From positions 310,001-374,000 of the forward strand of contig NZ_CP149817.1 of NCBI RefSeq assembly GCF_037935975.1: a stretch of DNA of 64,000 nt. Direction: 5' to 3'. The translations under genes were made by a program, and so were the position numbers. Source of the DNA: Teredinibacter turnerae (lineage in GTDB: Bacteria > Pseudomonadota > Gammaproteobacteria > Pseudomonadales > Cellvibrionaceae). The notes under the pieces are model-generated. The model was not told the origin of the DNA, did no database searches, and saw only the letters and a list, made by a program, of their open reading frames with translations. Shown in pieces: positions 20,056 to 29,443 of this stretch (positions are counted from its first letter, which is position 1; every line of letters begins with the position of its first letter).

Positions 20056-21402
20056 TTAAGTACGATTTTTGATGGGGGTGAGAGCGCCAAAAAGCGAACC
20101 TGCCATCAAATAAGTGAGTGGGCTTAGTGAGGAATTGGGTATTAGGTCGACTAAGTTCATCGATAGAATAATGGCAAGCCCGGCTGTGTACGGTGGTATG
20201 GCCTCCTCAGCGACACTTTTATACCTTAAATACACGACCACGATGGATCCGCATAGAGCGCCAAATATCGACAAATAGCCTAGCCAACCAACCTGGCCGA
20301 AAATAATAATCCAGGTTCCATCCGCAATGGTTAAGTCCTCACCTGTGTATTCGGAGTAGACTCGCTGTCTGCCCCAGCCACCCCAGCCAAACAATGCGCG
20401 CTCTCTGGCTTTGTCTAGCAGAATATCTTCGTTTTTTAAACGGACCCCCAAACTGCCGCCTCTATCCTCATCTAATTCGGTGAAATATGCGTTGATCTGA
20501 TTCACGGGAATTAGTCCAGCGGCTCGTAGTGTGGGGTAGAGGAATACGATCACGGAGAGTGCCGCTGCGACATATAACCACTTTCGTTTGCCAAAGAAAA
20601 ATATTACGAAAAACGAGAGTATCGAATAGATTGCGGCGCTCCAGGTTTTACATAAGATAAGAATGGCAAAAAGGTAAAGCACCTTCAACATTCCCTGCTT
20701 TTGCATAAACTTGTGTTTGCCTTTAAAAAGTAGCATCGCACACATGGTTGCCATAGACATATACATGGCAACGTACAATCCATGCCCCATAAAAATGACA
20801 GGCCGAAACCCCCCGTTTCGAATTTGCTGGCGCCAGGAGGTAGTACTGAAACCGTAAATTTCCCTATGCAGTTGCGGACTCATTTTTATTTCCCAGAGGC
20901 ATAGTAACGAATAAACGAGGCCCCAAATTGCCAGCAGAAATACAAAATCCTTCTTGGCGTCTTCGGAGCTTAAAAAGTGCGCGCCTATCACCAACGGGAT
21001 GTAAATGAGTGCGAAATTATTAAACCCTCCACTGACGATGTCCTGAAATGACATTGCTGGGCGAACATTCAAGCCATAGTCCAGCACATCCATATTCGTT
21101 AACGCGGTCAGCACCGGAGATAAAAATACGCCAATCAACACGGTATTCAGAAACCGGGAATTTGGAAATAGATTGAAGTTTTTATCCCTGGCTTTCAACA
21201 TGAAAAACGCGGTAAGTGCCGGTAAAGTCCATTTGTCGATGGGGGGTAATAGGGGCAAATCAAATCGCATCCCATAGGGTAGCCACATGTAAGGAATTAA
21301 AAACAGCAATACAACCGCTTGGTTGAGTCGCTGCTTTTTCATAATCCAAAACGCAACTATAGGCCATCCGTAAAGAGCGATGTTTGCGAGTAAATTCGGC
21401 AC
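20056..21402 (-). CDS. Wzy-like O-antigen polymerase / ligase family protein
   Basis: 448 residues with about ten to twelve membrane helices and a large periplasmic loop (about 290-360) holding GVRLKNEDILLDKARERALFGWG, where the arginines and the FGWGGWG stretch match the Wzy_C region of polymerases and WaaL-type ligases. It would polymerise lipid-linked repeats. GTG start with GGAAG 7 bases upstream. Sits between wzx and the GT-C gene, transcribed with them. Ligase versus polymerase cannot be decided from the sequence; the neighbourhood favours polymerase. Confidence 0.75.
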   Translation of the reverse strand: MPNLLANIALYGWPIVAFWIMKKQRLNQAVVLLFLIPYMWLPYGMRFDLPLLPPIDKWTLPALTAFFMLKARDKNFNLFPNSRFLNTVLIGVFLSPVLTALTNMDVLDYGLNVRPAMSFQDIVSGGFNNFALIYIPLVIGAHFLSSEDAKKDFVFLLAIWGLVYSLLCLWEIKMSPQLHREIYGFSTTSWRQQIRNGGFRPVIFMGHGLYVAMYMSMATMCAMLLFKGKHKFMQKQGMLKVLYLFAILILCKTWSAAIYSILSFFVIFFFGKRKWLYVAAALSVIVFLYPTLRAAGLIPVNQINAYFTELDEDRGGSLGVRLKNEDILLDKARERALFGWGGWGRQRVYSEYTGEDLTIADGTWIIIFGQVGWLGYLSIFGALCGSIVVVYLRYKSVAEEAIPPYTAGLAIILSMNLVDLIPNSSLSPLTYLMAGSLFGALTPIKNRT

Positions 21403-21474
21403 TTAGTACTTCCGTTGAGTGATCTTTTAGAGCAAACCACGTCTACCTGATATGAGCTGCTCGTTTAATGTTTG

Positions 21475-23088
21475 CTACTTGCTGGGCGCGCCTTTGCGCT
21501 TGAAGACGGTCAGGTTTTCCTTTGTATCGCTGACTTCCAGAGTAAAGTAATCCAGCAATGGAGGTAATTCAGCCCATCCAGCCAGACCACTCCAGTCGGC
21601 GAGGTACTGTATATCACTTTGCACGATGTAGTACATCAGGCAGTTTTGATTGGCTTCGCTAGCCACGTTGTCCTCAGGACAATAGGCTTCACCGTGTTTG
21701 GCTTTGAGTGCCTCTGCGTTTACTTTGCCGTCCAGGTTGTAAGTCTTGTCATGGAAATAACCTAACGTCCCTGTCTGTACCGCCGCGACCCAGGTGTCCT
21801 CCGGTACGTGGCTTTCAACCCAGTTGACGACCTGAATGTGGGCGTGGGGTACGCCGGTTTGAAAAATGCGGTAATTCAGGCCGGCTTCTATCGCAAAAAT
21901 TACAACGGCGAACGCAGCGACGCCTGTCTTGAGGAGTGCTTGGCTGCGCTCGGCGATAGTGTGTAGCAGGAAGATGACCATGCCAAGCGAGAACAAGGCC
22001 AAGAAGGGAGCTATCGCGGCGAAGTACCGCCCAACAAAGTGTTTAGCGCCGAAGAAAATACCGTAGTAGATCGTAAAACACACGACCGTGGTCAACCCCA
22101 TGAGGATAAGGATTTTTTGTGGCTTCTCCACCTTGAAAAACGCCTTAACCGCGATGGCTGTCGCAGCCAGCATGGCAATCGTGGAAAATAAAATGACAGG
22201 CATTTTTTCCTGCAACGAAGAAGGGATAGGTATAAATACCAGTAAATACTCGAGCAAGGTGGAAGGAACGACTGGCGCATTTTGAGCCAGCATACGCGCA
22301 TTCTGCGCTTGCCCGCTTATCGGCATGATCGAGCCGAAATAGATGTAGTTATAGATTAGCCAGGGCGATGCGATTATCACACTGGTTGCACCGAAGATAA
22401 GTACCCGAATAAACCGCTGTTTTATGTGAGATATGCCCAAATCGCTTCCGCGATAAAGATAGGTTATACATGCGGCGAAAATAATGAACACCGAATCTAT
22501 TCGCACCCAGAACATCAGACCCAAGAGTACACCGACCAGCAGCGATTTCTGTATGCTCCACGGTGTCGCTGCCTCCTCCTCGGTTTCGTAAAAAACGTAA
22601 ATCACACAAGCGATAATGAAAACGTAAAATCCTGTCTCCAAAAAGTTCATGGAGTGAGGCAAGAGTTGAGGGCTGGTAAACAGTACGGCAGATAAGCCCA
22701 GCGCGTAGATGGGCGAATGCCTATGGAAGATTTTTTTCGCAACTTTGTAGATAACCCAGGCAAAGGCGATGCTGACTAGCACCTGAATGATGTGCGCGAA
22801 AATTACGCCTCCCAGCTTGCTGCCACCGGTAAGCAAATATCCCAGAGACCAGATAAAGGTCACAAACGGTTGTGTGCCGTTGGTAATTAAGGTTCCATCA
22901 GCTGTGCTCATGCCGAAGCCAAGTGCGAGGTATCTCGCAATCGTTAGCATCAGGTAGCCATCTTCTGTAGGGAATTGCTCGAAGATTCGCGATTCACCCA
23001 AAAATAAAGGAAGTACGCGGGAGATGAAGCCGATGAGAAAAAGTCCTAAAAAGAAGAAGCGTAGCGTTTTCTGTTGTGATGTTTCCAC
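21475..23088 (-). CDS. GT-C membrane glycosyltransferase (AftB/GT39-like)
   Basis: 537 residues, about ten to twelve membrane helices and a soluble C-terminal domain. The first periplasmic loop reads PTEDGYLMLTIARYLALGFG with NGTQPFVTFIW shortly after. This is the E/D-D-x-Y/F ... R-Y ... G-x-G ... N-P/Q-P-F-W arrangement of GT-C enzymes such as mycobacterial AftB and related transferases that use a polyprenyl-phosphate sugar. The sugar could therefore be a lipid-linked pentose or hexose. GTG start with AGGA 8 bases upstream. First gene of the minus-strand block that continues through Wzy and Wzx. Confidence 0.75.
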   Translation of the reverse strand: METSQQKTLRFFFLGLFLIGFISRVLPLFLGESRIFEQFPTEDGYLMLTIARYLALGFGMSTADGTLITNGTQPFVTFIWSLGYLLTGGSKLGGVIFAHIIQVLVSIAFAWVIYKVAKKIFHRHSPIYALGLSAVLFTSPQLLPHSMNFLETGFYVFIIACVIYVFYETEEEAATPWSIQKSLLVGVLLGLMFWVRIDSVFIIFAACITYLYRGSDLGISHIKQRFIRVLIFGATSVIIASPWLIYNYIYFGSIMPISGQAQNARMLAQNAPVVPSTLLEYLLVFIPIPSSLQEKMPVILFSTIAMLAATAIAVKAFFKVEKPQKILILMGLTTVVCFTIYYGIFFGAKHFVGRYFAAIAPFLALFSLGMVIFLLHTIAERSQALLKTGVAAFAVVIFAIEAGLNYRIFQTGVPHAHIQVVNWVESHVPEDTWVAAVQTGTLGYFHDKTYNLDGKVNAEALKAKHGEAYCPEDNVASEANQNCLMYYIVQSDIQYLADWSGLAGWAELPPLLDYFTLEVSDTKENLTVFKRKGAPSK

Positions 23089-23333
23089 AGCGATGTCCTT
23101 AATTACAGAAGCGAAAAAATAGTGGCTTTTTTAATGATTAAATCATTGTACCCGAGATAACCGCTCGATGTGCTTTTGTCTTTTTTCGATAGGAAAGCGT
23201 GGATAGCTTGCTATCGGGATTAATTTGCACGTATTGCGGCATCGAACAATTTAGCATTTTAAATAGTCAATTCGGTGAAAAGTGTGCGAGAATTTGTTGC
23301 AAATGAATTGGATGGATTTTCGAGTAATTCGCA

Positions 23334-24773
23334 ATGGCAGTGAAGCATTTTGATACCTTGATAGTAGGGTCCGGTTTTGCATCGACCTTCTTTCTGCATG
23401 AGTACCTCAAGTGGGCGCCTGAATCTGAGCGTGTCGTCGTACTTGAACGGGGCTTGATTAACAGCGCTACCCCAGGCAAGAACTATGCCGAAGCAAAGGG
23501 GATGCCTTTTCACAAAACAATGATCAATTTGAATCCAAGCAAAGTCTGGGTTCAAAGGCTTGGTTTCGGTGGTGGTACTTGCTGGACGGGTAATTCGCCG
23601 AGAATGCACCCCAACGACTTCAGAACCGCGTCGCTATACGGTCGGGGGGACGACTGGCCGTTTCAGTACAGTGAATTGGAGCCCTATTATTGCGATGCCG
23701 AAGATCTTATGGGCATTAGCGGTGGCGAGAGTGCTGTGTTTCCCCGTTCACGCCCTTACCCGCTTCCCCCTCACCGATTGAACGGTCTGGATCGCGAATT
23801 TGCAAAAAAATACCCAGGTTTACATTTTGCAATGCCCTGTGCCCGCCCGAGTGCGCCGGGCAGCGGACGAGCGGTCTGTTGCTCGAATGGTGTCTGCGAG
23901 TCGTGTCCGGTTGCTGCAAAGTTCCAGGTAGACTTTCATATGCGGGCGGTTTACGCAGACCCCAGGGTTACTCTGATCACCGAAGCAAATGTGGTTCAAC
24001 TCGATATTCAGAACGGTCAGGTTGTCGGAGCGCTTTACGAGTCCGCCGGTGAGGAGCATCGCGTTACATGTGATCTCGCTGCGGTAGGCGCACATGGCAT
24101 TATGTCGCCATTTATTCTCCTCAAATCCGGGTTAACTGACCCCGCGTTGGGGCGCTATTTGAATGAGCAGATCGCAATTTCTGTGGACGTGCTCTTGGAC
24201 GGCGTTAAAAATTACGACGGTAGTACCATTACCACGGGCTATGGTGCAATGAAACTCGATGGTGAGTTTCGCCGCGATCACCCCGGATTCCTGGTGGAAA
24301 ACTGGAACTTGCCCTGGTTGCGGGCTGAGCGCGGGCGTTGGCAGGAACGAGGCTATTTTAAGCTGGTATTCGAGGAACTTCCCCAGGAACGAAATTATGT
24401 TGCAATTTCGGACGTGGACCCGAGCAAACCCGCAGTTAACTACGTGGATAACTCGGATTACGGAAAAACAGCGTTCGCGATGGCAGACAGTTTTGTCGCT
24501 GAGTTGTTATCCGGTATGCCTGTAGAGAGTTATAAGGTCGAGGTGCCGGAAACCCTGGATGGGGAAGCGCATATTCAGGGTACGACCCGCATGGGGACTG
24601 ATCCTGCGACAAGCGTTGTGGATGCGAATCAGATCCATCACAAAGTGCGAAACTTATTGTGCCTGGGAAGTGGTGTGTTTACGACCTGCCCTGCGGCAAA
24701 TCCAACGCTCACGCTTTCTGCGCTTTCGTTGCGCGCCGCGCGAAAATTAAAAGGCCAAGCTTCGCCGGTATAG
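23334..24773 (+). CDS. GMC-family FAD-dependent oxidoreductase
   Basis: 479 residues. FAD-binding loop GSGFAS at 12-17, the GMC signature region FGGGTCWTGNSPRMHP near 80, and the C-terminal GMC segment with TTRMGTDPATSVVD, a histidine pair and NPTLTLSALSLRAA. A cysteine group (VCCSNGVCESCP) in the middle could bind an iron-sulfur cluster, as in the alpha subunit of bacterial FAD-glucose dehydrogenases, but its spacing differs from the described one. The ribosome site before the ATG is weak. Next gene encodes a small Tat-signal protein 26 bases on, so this looks like a periplasmic dehydrogenase pair acting on an alcohol or sugar. Confidence 0.8.
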   Translation: MAVKHFDTLIVGSGFASTFFLHEYLKWAPESERVVVLERGLINSATPGKNYAEAKGMPFHKTMINLNPSKVWVQRLGFGGGTCWTGNSPRMHPNDFRTASLYGRGDDWPFQYSELEPYYCDAEDLMGISGGESAVFPRSRPYPLPPHRLNGLDREFAKKYPGLHFAMPCARPSAPGSGRAVCCSNGVCESCPVAAKFQVDFHMRAVYADPRVTLITEANVVQLDIQNGQVVGALYESAGEEHRVTCDLAAVGAHGIMSPFILLKSGLTDPALGRYLNEQIAISVDVLLDGVKNYDGSTITTGYGAMKLDGEFRRDHPGFLVENWNLPWLRAERGRWQERGYFKLVFEELPQERNYVAISDVDPSKPAVNYVDNSDYGKTAFAMADSFVAELLSGMPVESYKVEVPETLDGEAHIQGTTRMGTDPATSVVDANQIHHKVRNLLCLGSGVFTTCPAANPTLTLSALSLRAARKLKGQASPV

Positions 24774-24799
24774 CCGCGCGATAACGACAGGAGTTGAGT

Positions 24800-25249
24800 A
24801 TGGCAGTTAGCCGTCGAAATATTTTGCTCGCAGCGGGTGCTGCGGTAGTGGGGGTAATGACCTATACGGGGTTTACCGCCAAACCAGAAGCTATCGTCGT
24901 CTCCATTTTGCAGCGCCGTCTCGGCTATTTGAAGGTCGCTGATGATACCTTTCAAAAATTTGCTGCTGAATACATTCTCTATAAGCAGAAGGATGCGAAG
25001 CGTTTACAGATGCTGGCACTGATCGCCAGGCCATTGCGCGTAGTGACGCCTTATTCCGTGCTGCCGCAAGGGCATGCACTGCGGCGTCTTGAAAATGATG
25101 TGGTAGGCCGTTTTCTGCTCGCTACAGATTTTTTTCAAAATGGGGCCGATGAGCAGCGCAGATTACAATACATTGGTTTTTTCGATCCTCTCGAACGCCC
25201 ATGTTCGAACCCGGTCATGCGTTTTGCGAATATGGAAAGCGCTTCTTAA
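24800..25249 (+). CDS. Small Tat-signal protein, likely partner of the GMC oxidoreductase
   Basis: 149 residues starting MAVSRRNILLAAGAAVVG, a twin-arginine signal (SRRNIL followed by a hydrophobic stretch). The rest is helical and has no motif I recognise. Small Tat-signal subunits often precede or follow GMC dehydrogenases and carry them across the inner membrane as a complex; the position here fits that. GGAG lies before the ATG at 24800; a TTG six bases earlier is not needed. The only gene between it and lipoprotein 3 is a non-coding gap. Confidence 0.6.
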   Translation: MAVSRRNILLAAGAAVVGVMTYTGFTAKPEAIVVSILQRRLGYLKVADDTFQKFAAEYILYKQKDAKRLQMLALIARPLRVVTPYSVLPQGHALRRLENDVVGRFLLATDFFQNGADEQRRLQYIGFFDPLERPCSNPVMRFANMESAS

Positions 25250-25665
25250 TTCGCAATAATTTCATTTTCGTTGCTTTTCCCCTCTTGAACCGTATGTTGC
25301 CGAAATTTCGTGACTTAAATTTCGGCTAATTCCTGTTTGATTCGCTACCTGACAACGGTTTTTACGCCGTTTGACTCGCTCCGCGCTGGCCTGTTTTTCG
25401 GACGTGGCATGCCATGTCTCCACGCGTTCCTGCACTGCGATGTTTCCTGCGCCCAATTTGTTGAACTCCTTCCGGTTAAAATGTGATCATTCAATAGTAT
25501 TAGAATAAATCTCGTGAACCCATTCTCAAGTAGTATATTTGTCGTAGATTTCTGCATACATAGTTAATTCTATAGTATTAAATATGTTCAACCTGATTCA
25601 TTCAGACAACACATTTAACTTCACAACACACTTTAGAAAACACTATCTACAGAGGTAATAGGGGC
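25250..25665. other. Intergenic region upstream of lipoprotein 3
   Basis: 416 bases, clearly AT-rich after 25480. ATAGTATTA occurs twice, at 25494-25502 and 25572-25580, 78 bases apart, in the likely promoter region. Small open frames on the minus strand (25262-25557) have no ribosome site and no recognisable content. No hairpin stands out. The GGTAATAGGGGC stretch just before the ATG carries the ribosome site. Confidence 0.5.
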
Positions 25666-27762
25666 ATGAAAAATTTCGTTGCTGCACCAACTTTCTTACT
25701 ACTCACCGCTTGCGGAGCAAGTCAGGTTACTGCAGGGACAGCTGGTAATAGCAACATTCAGTCAGACGTGATTCGTTCTGGCTATGAGGCGTCGGAATCA
25801 AAAGAATCCACAACTGGCGAAGCACCTTTGCTGACCATTCTTGGCGAGCAATCTGTGTCTGTCGAAGTGGGTTCTGCATACGACGACCTGGGTGTACTGG
25901 AAGCGATCGGCTCAGATGGAGAAGACCTTTCCAGCAACGTGACAGTAGACACCAGTGAGTTGAATCTTGATGAAGCGGGGTCTTACCGAGTGATGTATAG
26001 CGTGACTGATTCTCAAGGCGAGACCACCACTATTGGTCGCGACGTCACTGTGGTTACTCAGCCTCCATCGGCTCCTTTGGTTGGCAGCGCGGTTACCGCC
26101 CGTTTGAACGTATTGACCCGCAAAGTTGGGGTTGCACCAGAAACCATGTATTTCTCCGCAATGAAGTCTACGTCATTCAACGAGACTGATTACCTGGGTG
26201 GAACTGATGCTGAAGCGATAGCCGTGTCAAAGCTGACTTACCACTTCGATTTTGATGACACAGATTCCGGCTACTTCAGCACCACTGGCAACAGCCGCAA
26301 CCGTCAGGTGAGCGGAGCCTCGCGTGCGATCCACACGTTTGACTGTAAGGGGGATGCCGACCCGAACTGGGTGTGGAACTACTTTGGTGACGAAGAAGGC
26401 GACGGTGCTTGTGTGTTTAATGTTCAAGTACGCGTGCAGGACACCTTCGGTGAGTACGATACCGCAGCTGTCGAAGTTGCGATAAAAACGCAGGAAGATG
26501 CCTATGCCCCGGAAAAAACCTACTGTATCTCCGCCACCTCGAATTGGGAGGGGTGTCCTGCAGGCGCTATCCATGCCAACGATAGTTTGCTGCCCGGTGA
26601 ATACAGTGGCAACCGCGTACTCTATCAGCGTGGTTCACAGGTGACTTACTCAAACATCGGTATCAGCCATGGTGAGAAAAACGTGACCATCGATACCTAC
26701 GGTGTGGGTTCCCGTCCGGTGGTGGGCAATATCTACGTGGGTAGTGAACTCGTGAACGATACGACCGCAGCAACGTTCGATACATTCGCTGCGGAAGACG
26801 CGCCAAATGGCGATCGCACAGTGCACTCTGGCTGGGCTTACGATATCACTGTCACCGGATTGCGTGTCGGTATTTTAACCGGTGGTCAGGCGGTAACCTT
26901 GATGACTGCACACGACCTGGATATGGACTGGTCTGAGACGCCCAATGAAGACGGGTTTGGACGCATCTATTTCGCATCCAACTCAAACTGGTGTGGCAAA
27001 ACCGATAAGCTTGACTGTGCAAATGTGCACTACCCTTACGGTTCTTTCATTACTGACTCTGTGATTAAGGGTTACGTAGGTAGTTTGCCACTGATTAATA
27101 TCGGCTGCTTCAACTCCTGCATGATTGTTAACAGTGGTATGGCCGGCAATGAGGTAAATATTTCGGACGAGCACAACTCACGTGTTATGGGTAGCTGGGG
27201 TCTGGTAGTGTCCAACAACTGGTTCCGCGGTAACCACCTGGGCGGGTCTGGTGCAAAAGCGAAATTAACTTTGCGTGTACCGGGTTCTGACCGCACAGCT
27301 TATCAGTTGAGCACGACAGCTAACCCAGAAAATTTCGCGGCTAATGGTCACATCCGTACAGAAGAGCGGTCTGAACAGTTCATTTCTTCTTACGCGATGA
27401 TTGTGGATAACATGATCAACGACCCTGAACAAGACCCAAGCAGTGTTTCTGGTTCATTCGTAGGTCTCGATAAGTACCACCGCTACTCTGGTGTTTACAA
27501 CAACGAGTTCCTGGCTGATGCGGTGACTGCGGAGTCTGGTAAGTTCACGGTATTGGGTATGAATGGTATGCACCTGTACGCAGTAAACAACAGCATTCCA
27601 TCGGTGTACGCTCCATGCTCACGTTCATCAACGAATATTGATGGCTACCACGACACAGGGACAATTAAGGCGATTTCTACTGACTGGTCTGAATTCAACG
27701 CACCGAAAGGGTCACAGTGCTCGCGCTTGGAAGCCCCCATGGTGGTTCCAGCCGCACCCTAA
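25666..27762 (+). CDS. Large surface lipoprotein 3: Ig-like and PKD-like domains, beta-helix-like region, no Pro stalk
   Basis: 698 residues, third member of the family at 11897 and 15135. Lipobox LTAC with Cys16. Instead of a proline-rich stalk it has a short Ser/Glu/Gly spacer (17-55). Ig-like domain 56-128, PKD-like domain 140-275 (PETMYFSAM ... LTYHFDFDD), then the beta-rich region with [38 protein letters not shown] and GSWGLVV. Codon use looks more biased (many GGT, CGT, GAC) than its paralogues, which may mean higher expression. A strong terminator follows at 27790. Function unknown. Confidence 0.8.
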   Translation: MKNFVAAPTFLLLTACGASQVTAGTAGNSNIQSDVIRSGYEASESKESTTGEAPLLTILGEQSVSVEVGSAYDDLGVLEAIGSDGEDLSSNVTVDTSELNLDEAGSYRVMYSVTDSQGETTTIGRDVTVVTQPPSAPLVGSAVTARLNVLTRKVGVAPETMYFSAMKSTSFNETDYLGGTDAEAIAVSKLTYHFDFDDTDSGYFSTTGNSRNRQVSGASRAIHTFDCKGDADPNWVWNYFGDEEGDGACVFNVQVRVQDTFGEYDTAAVEVAIKTQEDAYAPEKTYCISATSNWEGCPAGAIHANDSLLPGEYSGNRVLYQRGSQVTYSNIGISHGEKNVTIDTYGVGSRPVVGNIYVGSELVNDTTAATFDTFAAEDAPNGDRTVHSGWAYDITVTGLRVGILTGGQAVTLMTAHDLDMDWSETPNEDGFGRIYFASNSNWCGKTDKLDCANVHYPYGSFITDSVIKGYVGSLPLINIGCFNSCMIVNSGMAGNEVNISDEHNSRVMGSWGLVVSNNWFRGNHLGGSGAKAKLTLRVPGSDRTAYQLSTTANPENFAANGHIRTEERSEQFISSYAMIVDNMINDPEQDPSSVSGSFVGLDKYHRYSGVYNNEFLADAVTAESGKFTVLGMNGMHLYAVNNSIPSVYAPCSRSSTNIDGYHDTGTIKAISTDWSEFNAPKGSQCSRLEAPMVVPAAP

Positions 27763-27789
27763 GTCGCAATACAAACCGATACAAACAGA

Positions 27790-27813
27790 AGGGGCCGAAA
27801 GGCCCCTTTTTCG
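27790..27813 (+). terminator. Rho-independent terminator of lipoprotein 3
   Basis: AAGGGGCC pairs with GGCCCCTT across a GAAA tetraloop, followed by TTTTT, 28 bases after the stop codon. The loop is a stable GNRA type. It separates the lipoprotein from the biosynthetic genes that follow. Confidence 0.95.
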
Positions 27814-28002
27814 TCGTTTATAGTTTCCATTCGTCGGGCTTTCATCATCCGCCTGCCGCTCGTCAACGTAACCGCTTTCACTTATTAATGCCGAGTTTTT
27901 TTACATTTAATCGGGCTCTGCCGCTGTTCGGTAATATTCATCTTCGTCAAAGGGGTTTTTGCTTTATAGTGTGACGAAGGAATTTAGGTTAGGTTTTTGG
28001 AT

Positions 28003-29301
28003 ATGGTTTCCTTTTTTAAAAATGCACTGAATGCAGTACACACGCAGGCACACTACTGGCTGCAGTTGAATTCGCAACCGCCGTCAGCAGAAATACTAAG
28101 CCTTACGGCGAGCACGGCTATTTACGGTCAGTTCGGTGGTAGCGTATTTGATGGCAGCCGTTATGTGGCCGCTAGAGATCATCTGGGGGTGGTCAAAAAA
28201 TTCTACACGCGACCTGGAGAGGGAGAATTGGTTTTCGCCGATTCCTTTATCGAGTTATTGCCCTACGAACAACCCATCTATGCATTGCCCCGGGGGAAAG
28301 TCGTAGAAATTTCGCCAGATGGCTTGCGCGAGTTGGCGAATGTCTCGCCTGCGCCACTCGCATCTGCACTGCAGTCGCAAGCGCAAGCGCTGCTGCTCGA
28401 ACAAAATTACGCAGGTTTTGCGCACTTGGTGGAGCGCCGTCTCGCAGTGGTATTCGACTGTATTAAAGCCGCAGAGGATGCAGGTTATACGGTGTTTGTC
28501 GCCCTCTCCGGTGGCCTGGACAGCTCGACAATGGCTCATTACGCCAAGCGGTTTTGCGCTAATCCCATTGCGGTGACTTTAGATTTGGGTGGCAGCGAAG
28601 ATGCTGAAAAAGCACAAAAAATCGCTGCGCAGCTAGAGGTTGGTCACTGTGTGTTCGGGGTCAGCGAGGACGAGATTCTAGCGGCAGTAGAAAAAGCGCC
28701 GTTGCTTTGCCAGGATTTTCGGGACTTTAATGTTCACTGCGCAGCGCTCAATTGCTTACTGGCTGAAAAAATTAATCAGTGGGCTGATGCAAATGGTGTT
28801 GCATCACAGCGGATGATCATCACCGGTGATTTGATGAACGAATTTGTGTGCGACTACGAAGAGGAAATTGTGGAACAAACTCGGTATTACCGGCTTCCAC
28901 GCATTGGCAAGAAGGCGTTGCAAAAGCATTTAATTGGTGGCCTGGATACGTCCGATAGGGAGTGGGGTTTGTTCGCGCAATACGGCCTGGAATGTGTGCA
29001 GCCTTACGCTGCAGTTTACGACTTATACGAAGCTGTACCAGAGTCGCTGCTGAGTCAGCCGGAGGTAAAACCGCTACTGAACAGCCATTTGGTGCCTGAA
29101 GATATTTTGCAGCATATCCCCAAGTCCAAACTGCGTGCGCAAGTGGGAGATAAAAAGTCCATGGGCGTGCTTGGATTGTGCCACAAGCACGGGATCACCG
29201 AAGCCGTATTTAAAGCTCGCTTAGCCTCAGGTCTGGCCGGTGCTGAAAATCGGATTCCTATCATGATGGGGCGTTACTCAACAGAAACGTTGCCGGCATA
29301 G
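28003..29301 (+). CDS. Asparagine-synthetase-like ATP-dependent ligase with truncated glutaminase domain
   Basis: 432 residues. The second half is an AsnB-type synthetase domain with the PP-loop SGGLDSS near 169-175. The first 150 residues align with the latter half of a class-II glutaminase domain (AARDHLGV ... VFADSFIELL ... LPRGKVVEIS), but the N-terminal Cys and its surroundings are absent; the protein begins MVSFFKN. It therefore cannot hydrolyse glutamine in the normal way and would use ammonia or form an intramolecular amide, as beta-lactam synthetases do. It precedes a complete AsnB and a carrier protein. ATG 28003 is chosen over the TTG six bases upstream; the ribosome site is weak. 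Confidence 0.75.
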   Translation: MVSFFKNALNAVHTQAHYWLQLNSQPPSAEILSLTASTAIYGQFGGSVFDGSRYVAARDHLGVVKKFYTRPGEGELVFADSFIELLPYEQPIYALPRGKVVEISPDGLRELANVSPAPLASALQSQAQALLLEQNYAGFAHLVERRLAVVFDCIKAAEDAGYTVFVALSGGLDSSTMAHYAKRFCANPIAVTLDLGGSEDAEKAQKIAAQLEVGHCVFGVSEDEILAAVEKAPLLCQDFRDFNVHCAALNCLLAEKINQWADANGVASQRMIITGDLMNEFVCDYEEEIVEQTRYYRLPRIGKKALQKHLIGGLDTSDREWGLFAQYGLECVQPYAAVYDLYEAVPESLLSQPEVKPLLNSHLVPEDILQHIPKSKLRAQVGDKKSMGVLGLCHKHGITEAVFKARLASGLAGAENRIPIMMGRYSTETLPA

Positions 29302-29443
29302 GGCGGGTAAACCTCTCCGAATTGAGTTAACGGCATAATTTATGCTTGATGACAGTAAGAGGCCCTGTGTGACATCTGTATTATCTTTTGTCTAGCAATT
29401 ATATTTTTTAAACTATGCCTCAAGTCTCATTTTAGGAAGAAAT

